Positions 1-9,654 of a stretch of DNA of 64,000 nt are shown piece after piece. The notes beneath the pieces are model-generated. The model made no database searches, was not told the origin of the DNA, and worked only from the letters and a program-made list of their open reading frames with translations. Numbering within the stretch: position 1 is the first letter of the stretch; each line of letters opens with the position of its first letter. Source of the stretch: Capsicum annuum (Eukaryota; Streptophyta; Magnoliopsida; Solanales; Solanaceae); contig NC_061118.1 in assembly GCF_002878395.1 (NCBI RefSeq), forward strand, positions 83,905,447 to 83,969,446, in the 5' to 3' direction. Made by a program: the position numbers and the translations under genes.

Positions 1-440
1 GGGTGGGGTGGGGAGGGGCCGAAAGGGGGGATGGAAAAAAAAAAATTTATTTATTATTTTTAAATTAAAAAGGATGGAGGAAAAAAGGACGGGCTGGGGG
101 TGTGGGGGTGGGGACAGGCTGGGGTGGGGAGGGGAAGGAATTTTTTATTTTTTTTTTAAAATATTTTTAATTTTTTTTTCAATTTTTTAAAATATTTTTA
201 ACGTATTTTTAAAATATTTTAAATTTAAAAAGATGGAGGGAAAAAACGATCCTTTTTAATTTTTTTTTTAAATCTTAAAAATATTTTTAATTTTTTTAAA
301 AATTTTAAAAATATTTTTAAATTATTTTTAAGTTTTTAAAAATATTTTTAAATTATTTTTAAGTTTTTAAAAATATTTTAAATTTTAATAGATGGAGGAA
401 AAAAAGGACCCTTTTTTAATTTTTTTTTAAAATTTTAATA
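1..440. repeat. AT-rich tandem repeat, period 159 bp, with G-runs
   Basis: The motif gatggagg followed by a run of A occurs at 73, 232 and 391, exactly 159 bp apart each time. Each is followed by long T-runs alternating with AAAATATTTTTAA blocks. The first unit carries an extra G-rich segment (91-134) that the other two lack. The array probably continues to the left of the window. No coding potential: translations are homopolymeric. It could be a degenerate minisatellite or a microsatellite-like part of a larger repeat. Confidence 0.6.
91..134 (+). other. G-rich tract with G-quadruplex potential
   Basis: Seven runs of three to five G are separated mostly by one- or two-base loops; a second tract of four G-runs with single-base loops lies at 1-18. 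The pattern satisfies the usual four-run quadruplex consensus. Whether it folds in the cell cannot be judged from sequence. Confidence 0.5.
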
Positions 441-1854
441 TTATTTTTATTTTTTGTAATTATTTAATGTAAAATTAGCTAAAAATTGACCCCCACTCTC
501 ACCCCTAGGCGAGTGGTTACACTCTCTTTGTCCTAGTCACCATGACCTTGCCACATAGGCATGTTCAACGATCAAAGGGTGCGAAATGTTGTTTTTTGAT
601 GGGTTCAAGGGTCTAGATGATAAACATGTAAGTAGAAGTGTTCAACTTATAAAACTGACAGAGTATAGGGGTCCAATAAAGCCTTTTACCTATCTTATAT
701 ATACTTATTAGATTGTGTTTGCAAGTTGTGACAACACGTTTATATAATTATTGAGCTATGAAATTAATTGCAAGTTATAGCAATTTTAAAAAATTAATTT
801 TATTTCTTTTTTAAAAAATCATTTAATACATATTTATTAATCTAATTATCTCCTTTTTTTAGTGTTTAATATTTCATCTCTCTAAAATAAATGTGTTGAT
901 AATTATGGTAGAAGTAAAATCTGGTCAATAATTTATGTTCATTTATTCACATTTTTTCCTTTTTCAGAAAAGTTATATGCTTCTCTATAACTCTCTTTAT
1001 TGAAAAAAATATTTTTTGTCTATTAAAACACACTTCTTTAAATATATATATATCATTTTAATATGAATTCTGTGGTTTTGGATTTTTTTTGAACATCTTT
1101 GGTCTTTTCTTAATCGATTTTTGCTTTTGGGGTTTGAATTTCGTTTCAGTTGCATTATATGGTTGATGTATGCTTTGATTTCACTTCGATATGAATCATG
1201 TCTTTTAAATCCTAATTTGATTCTATTCATACTCGAAAGAGTTCTAGATTATTAGAAAAGAGTAGCCTCATTGTTCTTTCCAGACCTTCTTTTGATCTTG
1301 ATTATTTCACTCCATTTCCTGTCAGTAAGAGCAAGAAGAAGATAGTTGAAAGTGAATCTACTTTCAACAATCAGTAACAGCAAGAAAGATATTTTTTTCA
1401 AACAAAATTCATACACATAAATATACAATTAAAATTACTTTTCTTCCAACAAAATTATTATGATTTCACCACAAAAGAAAGCAATAAACATATTGAATCC
1501 CTATAGAAGAAATATCTTTTAAAAATCTATTTAAGCTAAAAAAATTTAAAAATCGGCAAACATATAAAATGCATACATAATATACACATTTCAACAAATT
1601 TTTTTCAACATAGCAGAAAACAAAAACATAAGATGAAGAATATATAGAATTCAAAAAAATCACCAAATTTATATATAAATATACGTTTCAAAATATTTTT
1701 CAGAAATTGCTTTACATATTTCGCCATATATATATATGTATGTATCGTCCCCTTTTTTTTAGATCTGCATTGTATTATTTGATCCCGGATCAACTTTCTT
1801 CTATTTGTCTGTGTATTTGCTTTGAATTTTGATTTTTTTAGTGAGCCTTTTGCC
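441..1854. other. Intergenic AT-rich DNA, no gene seen
   Basis: No long open frame or recognisable domain. A GC-richer patch at about 485-700 reads like the end of an old dispersed repeat, but I cannot define its borders. A perfect 9-bp hairpin stem is present near 1344-1367. The rest is AT-rich with short microsatellites. Confidence 0.5.
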
Positions 1855-2250
1855 ATGCTTATTCGTGTATCTACCCCGGTAGGTGATTCTTTAGTGGTGG
1901 ATCGGGTGTACCGATCTTGTGTTGTGACTTTTTCTGGGTGTGAGACTTGGTAGATTTGCTTGTGTTAAATATGATTGATTTTAGTGTTATTTTGGGTATG
2001 GATTAGTTGGCTCCTTATCATGTTGTCTTAGAGTGTTTTGCTAAGACTGTGACTTTAGCTTCGCCGAATGTGTCAAGGTGCGCTTCATTTTGGTCCTAAG
2101 AGGATTATATCTTATGTTCAGGCTCGTAAATTAGTTGAGAGGGGATATTCGTGACATCGGTGTTGTTTCACCTCCTTCCTTGGATTCTGTCTGTGTTGTC
2201 CATGAGTTTATGGATGTGTTCCCTACAGACTTGCCTGGTATGCAACCGGA
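1855..2250 (+). pseudogene. Ty3/gypsy pol fragment (protease to RT linker)
   Basis: Forward translation gives the end of a retropepsin-like segment ending in the family phrase VILGMD, then the linker leading to the start of reverse transcriptase, where VHEFMDVFPTDLPG matches the conserved entry of gypsy RT. At least four stops and frame changes interrupt it. Both ends are abrupt; the right end runs into an (AT)n tract. No LTR of this element is visible nearby, so it is an orphan fragment. The assignment rests on motif order, not on a search. Confidence 0.7.
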
Positions 2251-2252
2251 TG

Positions 2253-2279
2253 ATATATATATATATATATATATATATA
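2253..2279. repeat. (AT)n microsatellite
   Basis: Thirteen or so uninterrupted AT dinucleotides at the right edge of the gypsy fragment. AT tracts often mark breakpoints, and here one coincides with the truncation of the pol fragment. Confidence 0.95.
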
Positions 2280-3300
2280 AACGAATCAAATGAATCCACA
2301 CATCACTAAAAATCATAGAGTTCAACATTATATTTTGTGTGTGATTATAAATTCTCGACTCAAATATCAAAATTATTTGAAAAAAAAAAATGATTTCAAA
2401 CAATATATTTTTATTAATCTGTTGCAGAAATAACAAGAAAAAAAAGGTTGGAGAAGAAAACACATATCAGTTTTAAAAAGGAAAAAAAATATGGTTCCAG
2501 AGAGAATTTTGGGTGTTGTGTATCTTTTCTTTAACTGTTGCTATTTTTAAGGGTGAATTTTTACTTTTTTTAATATGAAATCTGTTTTTCCTTTTTCGAG
2601 AGGTGGTTTTTTACTTTTTTATAAAATGAAATTATTTTACTATTTTTTGTTTTATTTAATAAATTGTTATAACTTTCAATCTAGAAAGTTTTGCAATAAC
2701 TTTCATTAAACAATGTTAAGTTGTATATTTAGTTTTGGGGAAAGGACAAAAATAACATCTAACACTAAAATAATTTCACAAAACTAGCACCTAAATTTTA
2801 AAACCCAATAAATGGCCATTAAACATCACAATTCGGCTCTTTCCGTTTTGTATACTAGGCCGACTTTTAATTTTTAATGGACCCATGTTTTTTTGGCTCC
2901 TTTTCCTTTTAATAATGCAAAATTTAGTCCATTTCATTTTCAAAAGTCAAAGTAGACGTTAGACAATTCAACTGAACTTTTAGGTAGATTTACAAGTTTT
3001 ATTCTAAACCATTTACATGACAATCTTTTTAAAATGATATAACATTATTAAAATAACATACTATTTGCTTTGTTTAGTTTTACTTATTTATACAATAAAA
3101 TACAATATCATATACTTTTAATATAATACAATTGTTAAAGATATATATTTATATATAATAATGATACAGTTTTTATACGTATACATATTATATATAATAA
3201 TTATAGCATTTTTATACACATTCTATACAATTTTTAACTACAATTATTATTTAAATACATATTTTATACAACTTTATATAGTTTCTATATGCATTCTAAA
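2280..3300. other. Intergenic AT-rich DNA, no gene seen
   Basis: No convincing open frame, splice structure or repeat boundary. The stretch 2730-2960 is less AT-rich and resembles old dispersed repeats, but no terminal repeats or target duplications could be paired. Confidence 0.45.
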
Positions 3301-3530
3301 AATGTATCAATCTAGTATAAGAGAGTATCAATTGAGTATATGGACACTACAAGTGTATCAATATAATATAAAAGTGTATTAATGTGGTATAAAAGAATAT
3401 CAATTGGTTATATGGACTGCATGTGCTTGCATAGAATTTCCTTTCTCTTTTTTAAATGTGTATCAATATAATATAAAAGTGTATCAATTTGATATTAAAG
3501 TGTATCAATTGAGTATAGAGACTGCATGTG
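3301..3530. repeat. Degenerate direct repeats of gtgtatcaat
   Basis: The phrase gtatcaat followed by nagtata or aatataaaa recurs about eight times between 3304 and 3520 with spacings near 18-30 bp. Two copies of a larger block ending in gactgcatgtg lie at about 3340-3425 and 3460-3531. This looks like an internally repetitive part of an unrecognised element. No coding content. Confidence 0.6.
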
Positions 3531-4197
3531 TCCAATTAGGTCAAATGGCTAAAAAAGACAATTATTTTAGCTGACTAGCTACAGCATATCCACCTTTTCA
3601 ATTATGAGTCATTTTTTTTTAAAGTGGTCATGCCATATCCTTTTCCTTTTAGTTTTTTCCCAGTGCCCATAAAAATACTTTCAGGCCCACTTTCTAATCC
3701 AATTGGATTTTCTATGGTAAGTAGAACAATGAGGTAACAATGATAAGAGGACTAAGAACTCCCTTCTTGATAAAGGGTCATAGAACATGTAACCAATATC
3801 AAGGTACAACTTTTCAAGTCCAGTAAAATTAATTGAGCAAGACCTTAAATTGATAGTGACACAACACAGGAAATTAAAGCAATGACCTTCAAAATGAGTG
3901 GTCTTGTATTTATCCCAACGGACCAGACTTCAAGGCCAAAAGTGTTGCTCATGGTGTAAGAAAGGTCAAAGTTAAAAAGACGATCCACTTCCTAAGTCAT
4001 TCTTGTAAATCATCCGATACAACATAGTGAAACGAGTTATTTGTATCAACTCTTTAAGCTTTCCGTTGTATCCATACATTCCCCAAAAGGGGCATAAAAT
4101 GAAGGAAAGAACTGCTCCGAGTTAGTGCTATATCATGCACTGTGCCAACTAGGGTCCAAAGCACTGCTACATATACATAATTTATACTTCGGTCATA
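3531..4197. other. Downstream flank of the decayed minus-strand gene
   Basis: No open frame of note. The stretch next to 4198 lies directly 3' of the stop codon of the minus-strand gene and may be its former 3' UTR; no clear polyadenylation signal could be fixed. Toward 3540-3660 it looks like another old repeat end. Confidence 0.4.
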
Positions 4198-4611
4198 TCA
4201 TCCCATCACTTCCATGTCTTCATCAGAGAAAGGAAGAAACTTCTCTCTATTTGGGCTTTCATGAACGTTATACTTAAGAAGCTTGATTAGTGTTCCCCCT
4301 CTTATATCTGTGTCTTTCACTCGATCTTTGCGCTTTCTGCCACCGTCAGTAGGCAATTTATCTGTACAAACGTAAGCATCAAAGAATGTTTTGTCCAATG
4401 AGGTGTCCATTTCCTCATCCCCAATGCATTTTCCTTCCCTGTGCTCTCTCTTCAGCAGTCCAGCCTCCAGGCTGAACTTCAGGGAGAAAGCAATCTGGCC
4501 TTGAAATGCAAATTTCTGCCTCGGCATGGAACTTCAGTTTGTCATGATCAAACACCCGGAGACCTCGGTCTTCCAGGACAAAAAGCCACTCTATGGAAAC
4601 ACGCAACTTAT
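4198..4611 (-). CDS. Exon 6 of the decayed gene, with a frameshift
   Basis: Starts after CTAAG at 4612 and completes an AAT codon with the last base of exon 5, then reads KLRVSIEWLFVLEDRGLRVF. Near 4415 the frame meets TGA after KMHWG. Coding quality continues one base over as DEEMDTSLDKTFFDAYV and ends at a stop at 4200-4198 after EDMEVMG. The shift lies next to a GGGG run and could be a one-base deletion or a sequencing error. Confidence 0.6.
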
Positions 4612-4912
4612 CTTAGAATACGCGAACATGAAAATGGAAGATATAAGTATAATATATTATCCACAAGGTAGGTTTGCTATTGATGTTGAAGAGGATCACT
4701 ATGGTCAGCAATTTTCTAAAACCTCAGTTGATCAAACACCCAGAGACCTCGGTCTTCCAGGACAAAAAGCCACTCTATGGAAACACGAAACTTATCTAAG
4801 AAGACACGAACATGAAAATGGAGGATATAAAGTATAATATATTATCCACAAGGGTAGGTTTGCTATTGACGTTGATGAGGATCACTATGGTCAGAAATTT
4901 CTAAAATCTCAG
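4545..4912. repeat. 184-bp direct tandem duplication across a splice acceptor
   Basis: Positions 4545-4728 and 4729-4912 are near-identical direct copies of 184 bp each. Each contains the end of intron 5, the acceptor and the first part of exon 6. The copy further upstream in the transcript (4729-4912) keeps an acceptor (TTCTTAG) but runs into a stop soon after the exon start. It would act as a decoy 3' splice site. Confidence 0.9.
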
Positions 4913-5009
4913 CCACATAGAAGGACAAAATATGCAACTGATCCAGTATAAGCAAAATCAAAACAATCTAATGTACTCGAATAAAAAACAAACCAGATAA
5001 AAGACATAC

Positions 5010-5158
5010 TTATGAGAGCTTTAGGTGTCATAAGTTTTGGATTACTCAGGTTCTCTTCTGAGAGAGCGTGGATAGAGACCCATTTAAGTAACTCACTGGG
5101 TAGCTGAGACTCAGAGAAAGCTTTTACATAAGCAGTCAGCGTATCTTGATCGCATACC
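5010..5158 (-). CDS. Exon 5 of the decayed gene
   Basis: Acceptor AG at 5160-5159 and donor GTATGT from 5009 bound 149 bp reading VCDQDTLTAYVKAF to LMTPKALI. The phase-2 entry is completed by the two bases of exon 4; the exit leaves one base. Open throughout. Confidence 0.65.
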
Positions 5159-5245
5159 CTAAAAGCCAACAATTCCCGGATTTATTATCAAAGAAAAAGT
5201 TAACAAGCTTCTTTTCAAATTTTAATGCAACAAAAATTCCCCTAC

Positions 5246-5412
5246 CTAGCAAACAGTATGGCATTATCAGCTACTAAGGACCACAGCAGAAACAAGTTCC
5301 TGAAGTAGGATTCGGGTTGCTGAAACCATCTGCCAGAACTTAGAAATGAATGATCAACCAGTATCACAGCATCATACAATAGTTTCTGTAGAACAATTGC
5401 ATCTTCAGAACT
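5246..5412 (-). CDS. Exon 4 of the decayed gene
   Basis: Acceptor TTGTTGCAG and donor AG|GTAGGG bound 167 bp, starting SSEDAIVLQKLL and ending LVADNAILFA plus two bases. Open throughout. The rich aromatic and leucine content (WFQQPESYF, LFLLWSL) suggests a helical core rather than a membrane segment. Confidence 0.65.
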
Positions 5413-5654
5413 CTGCAACAACGAATATTGAAAACAAAAAGAAAAGAACTTAGCCTAACATAAATCAATCTTGATCTGCAAATTTATATTTGCTTTAGCA
5501 GGGACTGGACATATCCATAAAACCAGTATAAAACATCAAATGCATACATACAAACAGAGTGGGGAGCACAGCAGAGCATGGAACTTGTTGGGTCATTGTA
5601 CATGCTATCCACTCTTAAATCTTTGCGAAAATAAAGGTTGTGATGAGTACGTAC

Positions 5655-5751
5655 CAATAAGGCAGTGACCACTAGTCTTTTTTCCAAAAGAATTCTGAGA
5701 AGCAGATCTCCAACAAATAAAAACTCAAAGCTATCAAGCATCAAGTGAAAT
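5655..5751 (-). CDS. Exon 3 of the decayed gene
   Basis: Ninety-seven bases between an AG at 5753-5752 and a GTACGT donor starting at 5654. One leading base completes the codon from exon 2, then 32 codons read FHLMLDSFEFLFVGDLLL and onward with no stop. It ends in phase 0. Confidence 0.65.
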
Positions 5752-5978
5752 CTTGTCTATACAAAGCTTGAATACATGTCTTGGCTTTCAAATCCCACTC
5801 TTCTAACACTAGCGATCCAGTTTTTTAAAGTATATAAAGAATTCGTTTCTCGGCTTAAATAGAGCAAGCAAAAAGTGCAGCTAATTCAGTTTACGATGGT
5901 TTTAACATGCAATGAAGTCGAAACTCAAAAAAATAACCTAAGAAAAGCTAAGGATTATAGTAATTGGAGGTTCGAATA

Positions 5979-6317
5979 GGGAGCAGTTCCAGCTTACCGA
6001 GGACATGGCCCTGGATAGGAAGTTTTGGAGGAAGCGGATTAGGTTAAAAGGGTAGTCTGAGTTTAGGATATTGTATCTTTTGGTGTGTTACTTGAAGTAT
6101 CTTGTTAATGGTATTATTGATTATGCTATTTTCTATTGAATCTTGTTCTTTTACTATTTCTTATGTCAGAATGTTTTACTTTGAGCCGGGGGTCTATCGG
6201 AAGCAGCCTCTCTATCTCACATTTGAGGTAGTGGTATGGACTGTGTACACTTACCCTCCACAGACCCCACCCACTTGGTGGGAATATACTGGGTATGTTG
6301 TTGTTGTTGTTGTTGTT
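5979..6317 (+). mobile_element. 5'-truncated RTE-type LINE with (TTG)n tail
   Basis: A 12-bp target duplication (gaggttcgaata) lies at 5967-5978 and 6318-6329. The insert begins shortly before a coding remnant reading EDMALDRKFWRKRIRLKG then TAG, which fits the C-terminus of plant RTE-clade ORFs. It continues with a 3' UTR and ends in (TTG)n, the usual RTE tail. It lies in intron 2 of the decayed gene, antisense to it. A SINE sharing the LINE tail is the alternative, but the coding remnant argues for the LINE. Confidence 0.8.
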
Positions 6318-6817
6318 GAGGTTCGAATACTCTCACTTCCAAGTAGTTTCTTCTTTGTGGCATGTGTGGGATAAGAGATGCCGGCAGACAGAAAATGACT
6401 AATTTTTGTCAAGATTAGTTTTCTGGGAGCACACAACTGCTTTTCTTCACGTAGGCTCCCTAACATGATTATTCTGCTGTTTCCTTTTCCAACACAATTA
6501 CAAAGTCCCACGGAATATGCAACCCATAGTGATGATGTGTACTGCTTTATACACAATAAGAGTAGCAATTCCAGCCGATGCAACTATTTGAGATTTCATG
6601 GAAAGAATATTGCATCAGTAGATAGAAAACTTTATGCATATGCAGCTACAAATAACGAAAATTGGACTACTGCGTAGAAGTGAAGCATTCAGATAGCGGG
6701 GGCTAATTACAAAATATCAGCTTGCACATGGAAGATTTAAATAGAGAATGCATTGCTAGAAACAAATAGCCCTTCAATGGAAATGAAGTTCCGTGAAATG
6801 GAATCTTCAAAGAATAC

Positions 6818-6930
6818 CTAGCTAGCATCTGTCAAAAGGAATTCGACGAGCAGCTGAACCGCCTTGCTTCACATGCAGCAGCTTCTTTAAACAAAGAACC
6901 AAATTCCAGACAATCCAACAGAAAAGAAAA
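6818..6930 (-). CDS. Exon 2 of the decayed gene, with one in-frame TGA
   Basis: An acceptor (AAG at 6933-6931, after a pyrimidine-rich tract) and a donor (GTATTC from 6817) bound 113 bp. The frame reads FSFLLDCLEFGSLFKEAA and continues through cysteine-rich RRFSCSSNSF to a TGA, then QMLA. The two leftover bases AG plus the first base of exon 3 make AGA, so the junction keeps the frame. The TGA could derive from CGA by cytosine deamination, which is a guess. Confidence 0.6.
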
Positions 6931-7556
6931 CTTATTGCAATAATATTGAAGTATTGAACAACCTCAGCCAAGTCAGAACAACACAAGCACAAGATTATTA
7001 AAGGTTCCCAACTTAACTCACATCCTTTGCACATCAATATTTATATCCATAAATTCCAGGTGTGACTAGCAAAAGAAATATAAGTCACACTACATGCAAT
7101 GAGGATACATTGATCCCAATACACTGGACCCAAAGTCTAGCTAACTCCTAAGGGCGTCATAATAAAAGATGAAAGTCTAAGGGTGTAAAACCAACCATGG
7201 TGATACAGTAAAGGCATCACGGAAAACTAATATCAACTCAAACAAAATGAGTGACAAGCAAGTTCCTATGAAGGGTTGTCCTCAACACGATGGTTCTTTT
7301 CTTTCAAGGAATGAATAAATCGATTTGTTTTCAACACTCCAGCAGCTAATTAGTTCTTCAATTGATTGATAAAAAGAGGAATTAGCACGGAAAGACAAAC
7401 AAATATAGGAACAATGATATTGAGTTATTCATATGATGTAGACAATATGGCGCAATTAAAAACTATATATTTAGAAACATGGAAAGACATTAGGAAAAAA
7501 CACTATAGATTAGTATTAATTGGTTCTTGTTATTAGAAAATATAAGCATATTATGT

Positions 7557-7787
7557 CGACTAATTTTTTTTTGGATAACCGTAGTGTCCGGGCCAGCTTG
7601 CGCGCACCTCAACTAATTCCACAAGATACCTGTCACCTCCTACCAGCAACAGGTACTAGATAACTCTGTCCACCAAGGCTAGAACAAATGAAAGAAATCT
7701 TACAGTGTTTCTCTGTTGGGAATTGAACCTGAGATCTCATGGTGCTTAACCCAACTTCATTGAACCACTAAGCCACACCCTTGGGTG
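7557..7787 (-). mobile_element. tRNA-derived SINE
   Basis: On the minus strand the element starts with a tRNA-like head: an A-box-like TGGCTTAGTGG (7775-7765) and a B box GGTTCAATTCC (7729-7719), the spacing of a pol III promoter. It ends in an A-rich tail (T-run at 7564-7573 on the plus strand). Imperfect target copies catattatgt (7547-7556) and catattacgt (7788-7797) flank it. It sits in intron 1 of the decayed gene in the same orientation. It fits the SolS type of Solanaceae SINE in general form; the subfamily is not assigned. Confidence 0.8.
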
Positions 7788-8158
7788 CATATTACGTGAA
7801 TCAATTTTAGTGAGCCAATAACTCAGGTATCCTCCTAAAGCCCCATAGAAAACTATGCCAGACTTATTACTAGGCTGCCAGTACTGCTCATCTAGTCTAG
7901 TCACAGAATTTGCTATGAATTTTGTAATCTCTTTATGACTGGTCGGAATAGCAAGGTGATGTTACTGTACAGAAATTACATACTAACAGTAATGACAAAA
8001 AAAAACAATGAGCTATGATACATAATCAGGTAATGAAACTTGAACTTTTTCAAAGAGATATTAACTAGCAAGAGCAAACCTAAAAATTCAATATTTTGGA
8101 ACTGTTTTAGAGTCTGAATTGCCCAGTTTCATGCATCCTTTTGAAACTCCTCATTTAC

Positions 8159-9141
8159 AAACCTCATATTGCACTTCAAAGACAAAGTAAGCAAGAACAC
8201 CTCACACATTACAATACCAGCTAACTCCCGGATCCCACACCTCATCTTTTGACCCTCGTGAACATCAACACTAACAATCGGAACGAAAACGCGTAAGTTC
8301 TCCTCAAGTTTAGCACATTTTCCAACCCGATCAACCATCCAAACCCCAACCAATTCCTCAAGACAGACAATATCCTCATTAAACTCGTTTCCATTTTTGG
8401 GATTAACCAAACATATGCATTTATAATCAACAATTTTCTCAAACAAGTCCTTAATTTCAATAGTCAAGCACAACCCATTTCGCGAAAACTCACAAATTAT
8501 ATCCAGTGGTGGACCTAGGATTTAAGACTTGTAGGTGCTTAAAAAAATTAAAAAGCTAAAATAAAAAATAAAAAATCACCTCCACAAACTCGGACGTCCC
8601 TTTAGTGGAGAAGCTTAAGATCAACTTAAATGTCAGTGCACCTAACCAACTTTTGTTCCAGTGGACGCATTTATATGTTTTATAAATATTTTCGTATATT
8701 TTTTATGTAATTATATCTATTCCGCATCGACTTTCCTGGGTGTCGGAGCACCCCGAAATTATATGTAGGTCCGCCCCTGATTATATCATACAAAAAGTAG
8801 AGTAACGGGGCAAGCAAGGCAATCTTTTTGGTCCCGTTGCACGAACCAGAACACGAAATTAGCAAGTGAAACAAGTCTTTAGCAGGAATGGTTTTGGTAA
8901 AAGCAGCTGACTTTTTTGAGGTGTGAAAAGTGACAGCAGAGTAAAACCATGTAATTTCAAGAGGGGGGTCAGGCATTGTTTGGATTAAACGGAAGAAAAT
9001 TGACTGAAAAACAGAGAAATCGGAACTTCCATTTCGGTACGAGGCCAAAAAGTGATTGACTGATTCTGTCAACACCTTGTTGATAGGCACATTGGAGGAG
9101 ATTTTTAGGATTGAAATTGCAGGGCTTAACAGTAACCTCAA
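8159..9141 (-). CDS. Exon 1 of the decayed gene, split by a MITE
   Basis: The frame opens at TTG (9141), reading L-R-L-L-L-S-P-A-I-S, and runs to the MITE at 8779. It resumes without loss at 8503 once the element and one 8-bp target copy are removed, crossing the joint as LLYFLYDII-CEFSRNG. It ends at a GTAAAT donor (8158-8157) after CNMRF. The phase-0 end fits the phase-0 start of the next exon. No ATG lies in frame upstream before 9216, so the start was probably ATG at 9141 and has mutated; this is inference. Confidence 0.65.
8504..8779. mobile_element. hAT-type MITE inserted in exon 1
   Basis: Terminal inverted repeats CAGTGGTGGACCTA (left) and CAGGGGCGGACCTA (right, reverse complement) are flanked by a perfect 8-bp target duplication attatatc at 8496-8503 and 8780-8787. 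The 276-bp size, CA..TG termini and 8-bp duplication are the hAT signature. It encodes nothing. The two target copies are still identical, so the insertion may be fairly recent. Confidence 0.92.
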
Positions 9142-9257
9142 AACCCTAAGTAAAAGGAGTTGATGGAAGTGGGACTGGGAGGGGGGGAATATATGGGAGC
9201 ATATTTGTAACGGACATATTTTTTTGGTTGGTTTGGGATAATTTGATTGGCTTTTAA
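9142..9257. other. Former 5' flank of the decayed gene
   Basis: Contains a polypyrimidine stretch on the minus strand (cccccctcccag at about 9176-9187) near the lost start codon. No TATA box in a convincing place. Between it and the B3 relic lies the Stowaway-like element. Confidence 0.35.
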
Positions 9258-9505
9258 TTCTTTAGTCCATTTACTTGTTCACTCTATTAAAAATAAATGA
9301 CCAATCAAAAATCAATGAATAATTTACCCATTTCTATTCATTTTACCCTTAGTATTAAATATGATTCATTATTTAATACATTTTTCAAAGCATTAAATTT
9401 ATTACATTCAAAAAATAATATGATAAATTACGTGTATCATTTATTATTTCTCAATGTGTGTGCCAAATCAATAGAGGGCAAGTATTGATGAACGGAGGAA
9501 GTATG
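9258..9505. mobile_element. Stowaway-like MITE (degenerate)
   Basis: The right end reads gaacggaggaagta, the classic Stowaway terminus, and the left end (agtccatttacttgttcac) pairs imperfectly with its reverse complement (CTCCGTTCATCAATACTTG). About 250 bp, AT-rich inside, no coding content. A flanking TA is present on the right; the left edge is uncertain by about 10 bp. Confidence 0.5.
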
Positions 9506-9654
9506 AAACAAACATCCAAACAGAGTGAGATGAAGGTTCAAAGCAGTTGAGCTATTGAGATTCACCTGAAGTTTCACACTTGCAATTTATATCAATCACA
9601 AAACCTTAAGGACATTTTTTATCCACAGTATCTGCATATTTTTAAGTGATTGCT

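Larger units (their letters stand above)
4198..9141 (-). pseudogene. Decayed six-exon plant gene, product unrecognised (about 545 residues)
   Basis: Six exons with canonical GT-AG junctions and matching phases can be laid out on the minus strand: 9141-8159, 6930-6818, 5751-5655, 5412-5246, 5158-5010 and 4611-4198. With the MITE and one target-site copy removed, exon 1 is exactly 233 codons. The protein would be soluble, leucine-rich and helical in its middle, with a basic GGRKRKDR stretch near the acidic C-terminus that could serve nuclear import. I do not recognise the family. Defects: no in-frame ATG (TTG stands where the frame opens), a hAT MITE in exon 1, a TGA in exon 2 and a one-base frameshift in exon 6. 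Introns hold a SINE and an RTE tail. Coding-like exons with intact splice sites suggest recent loss of function. A working allele with alternative splicing is possible but unlikely. Confidence 0.7.

Noticed and set aside
8..190. Small ORF at the left end
   Set aside because: Its codons come from G-runs and T-runs; no protein-like composition.
6251..6583. ORF with a poly-Thr run
   Set aside because: The run is the (TTG)n tail of the RTE insertion read on the other strand.
8129..8158. TGA after QKDA taken as a nonsense mutation of the decayed gene
   Set aside because: A GTAAAT donor at 8158-8157 lies before it and joins exon 2 in phase, so the TGA is intronic.
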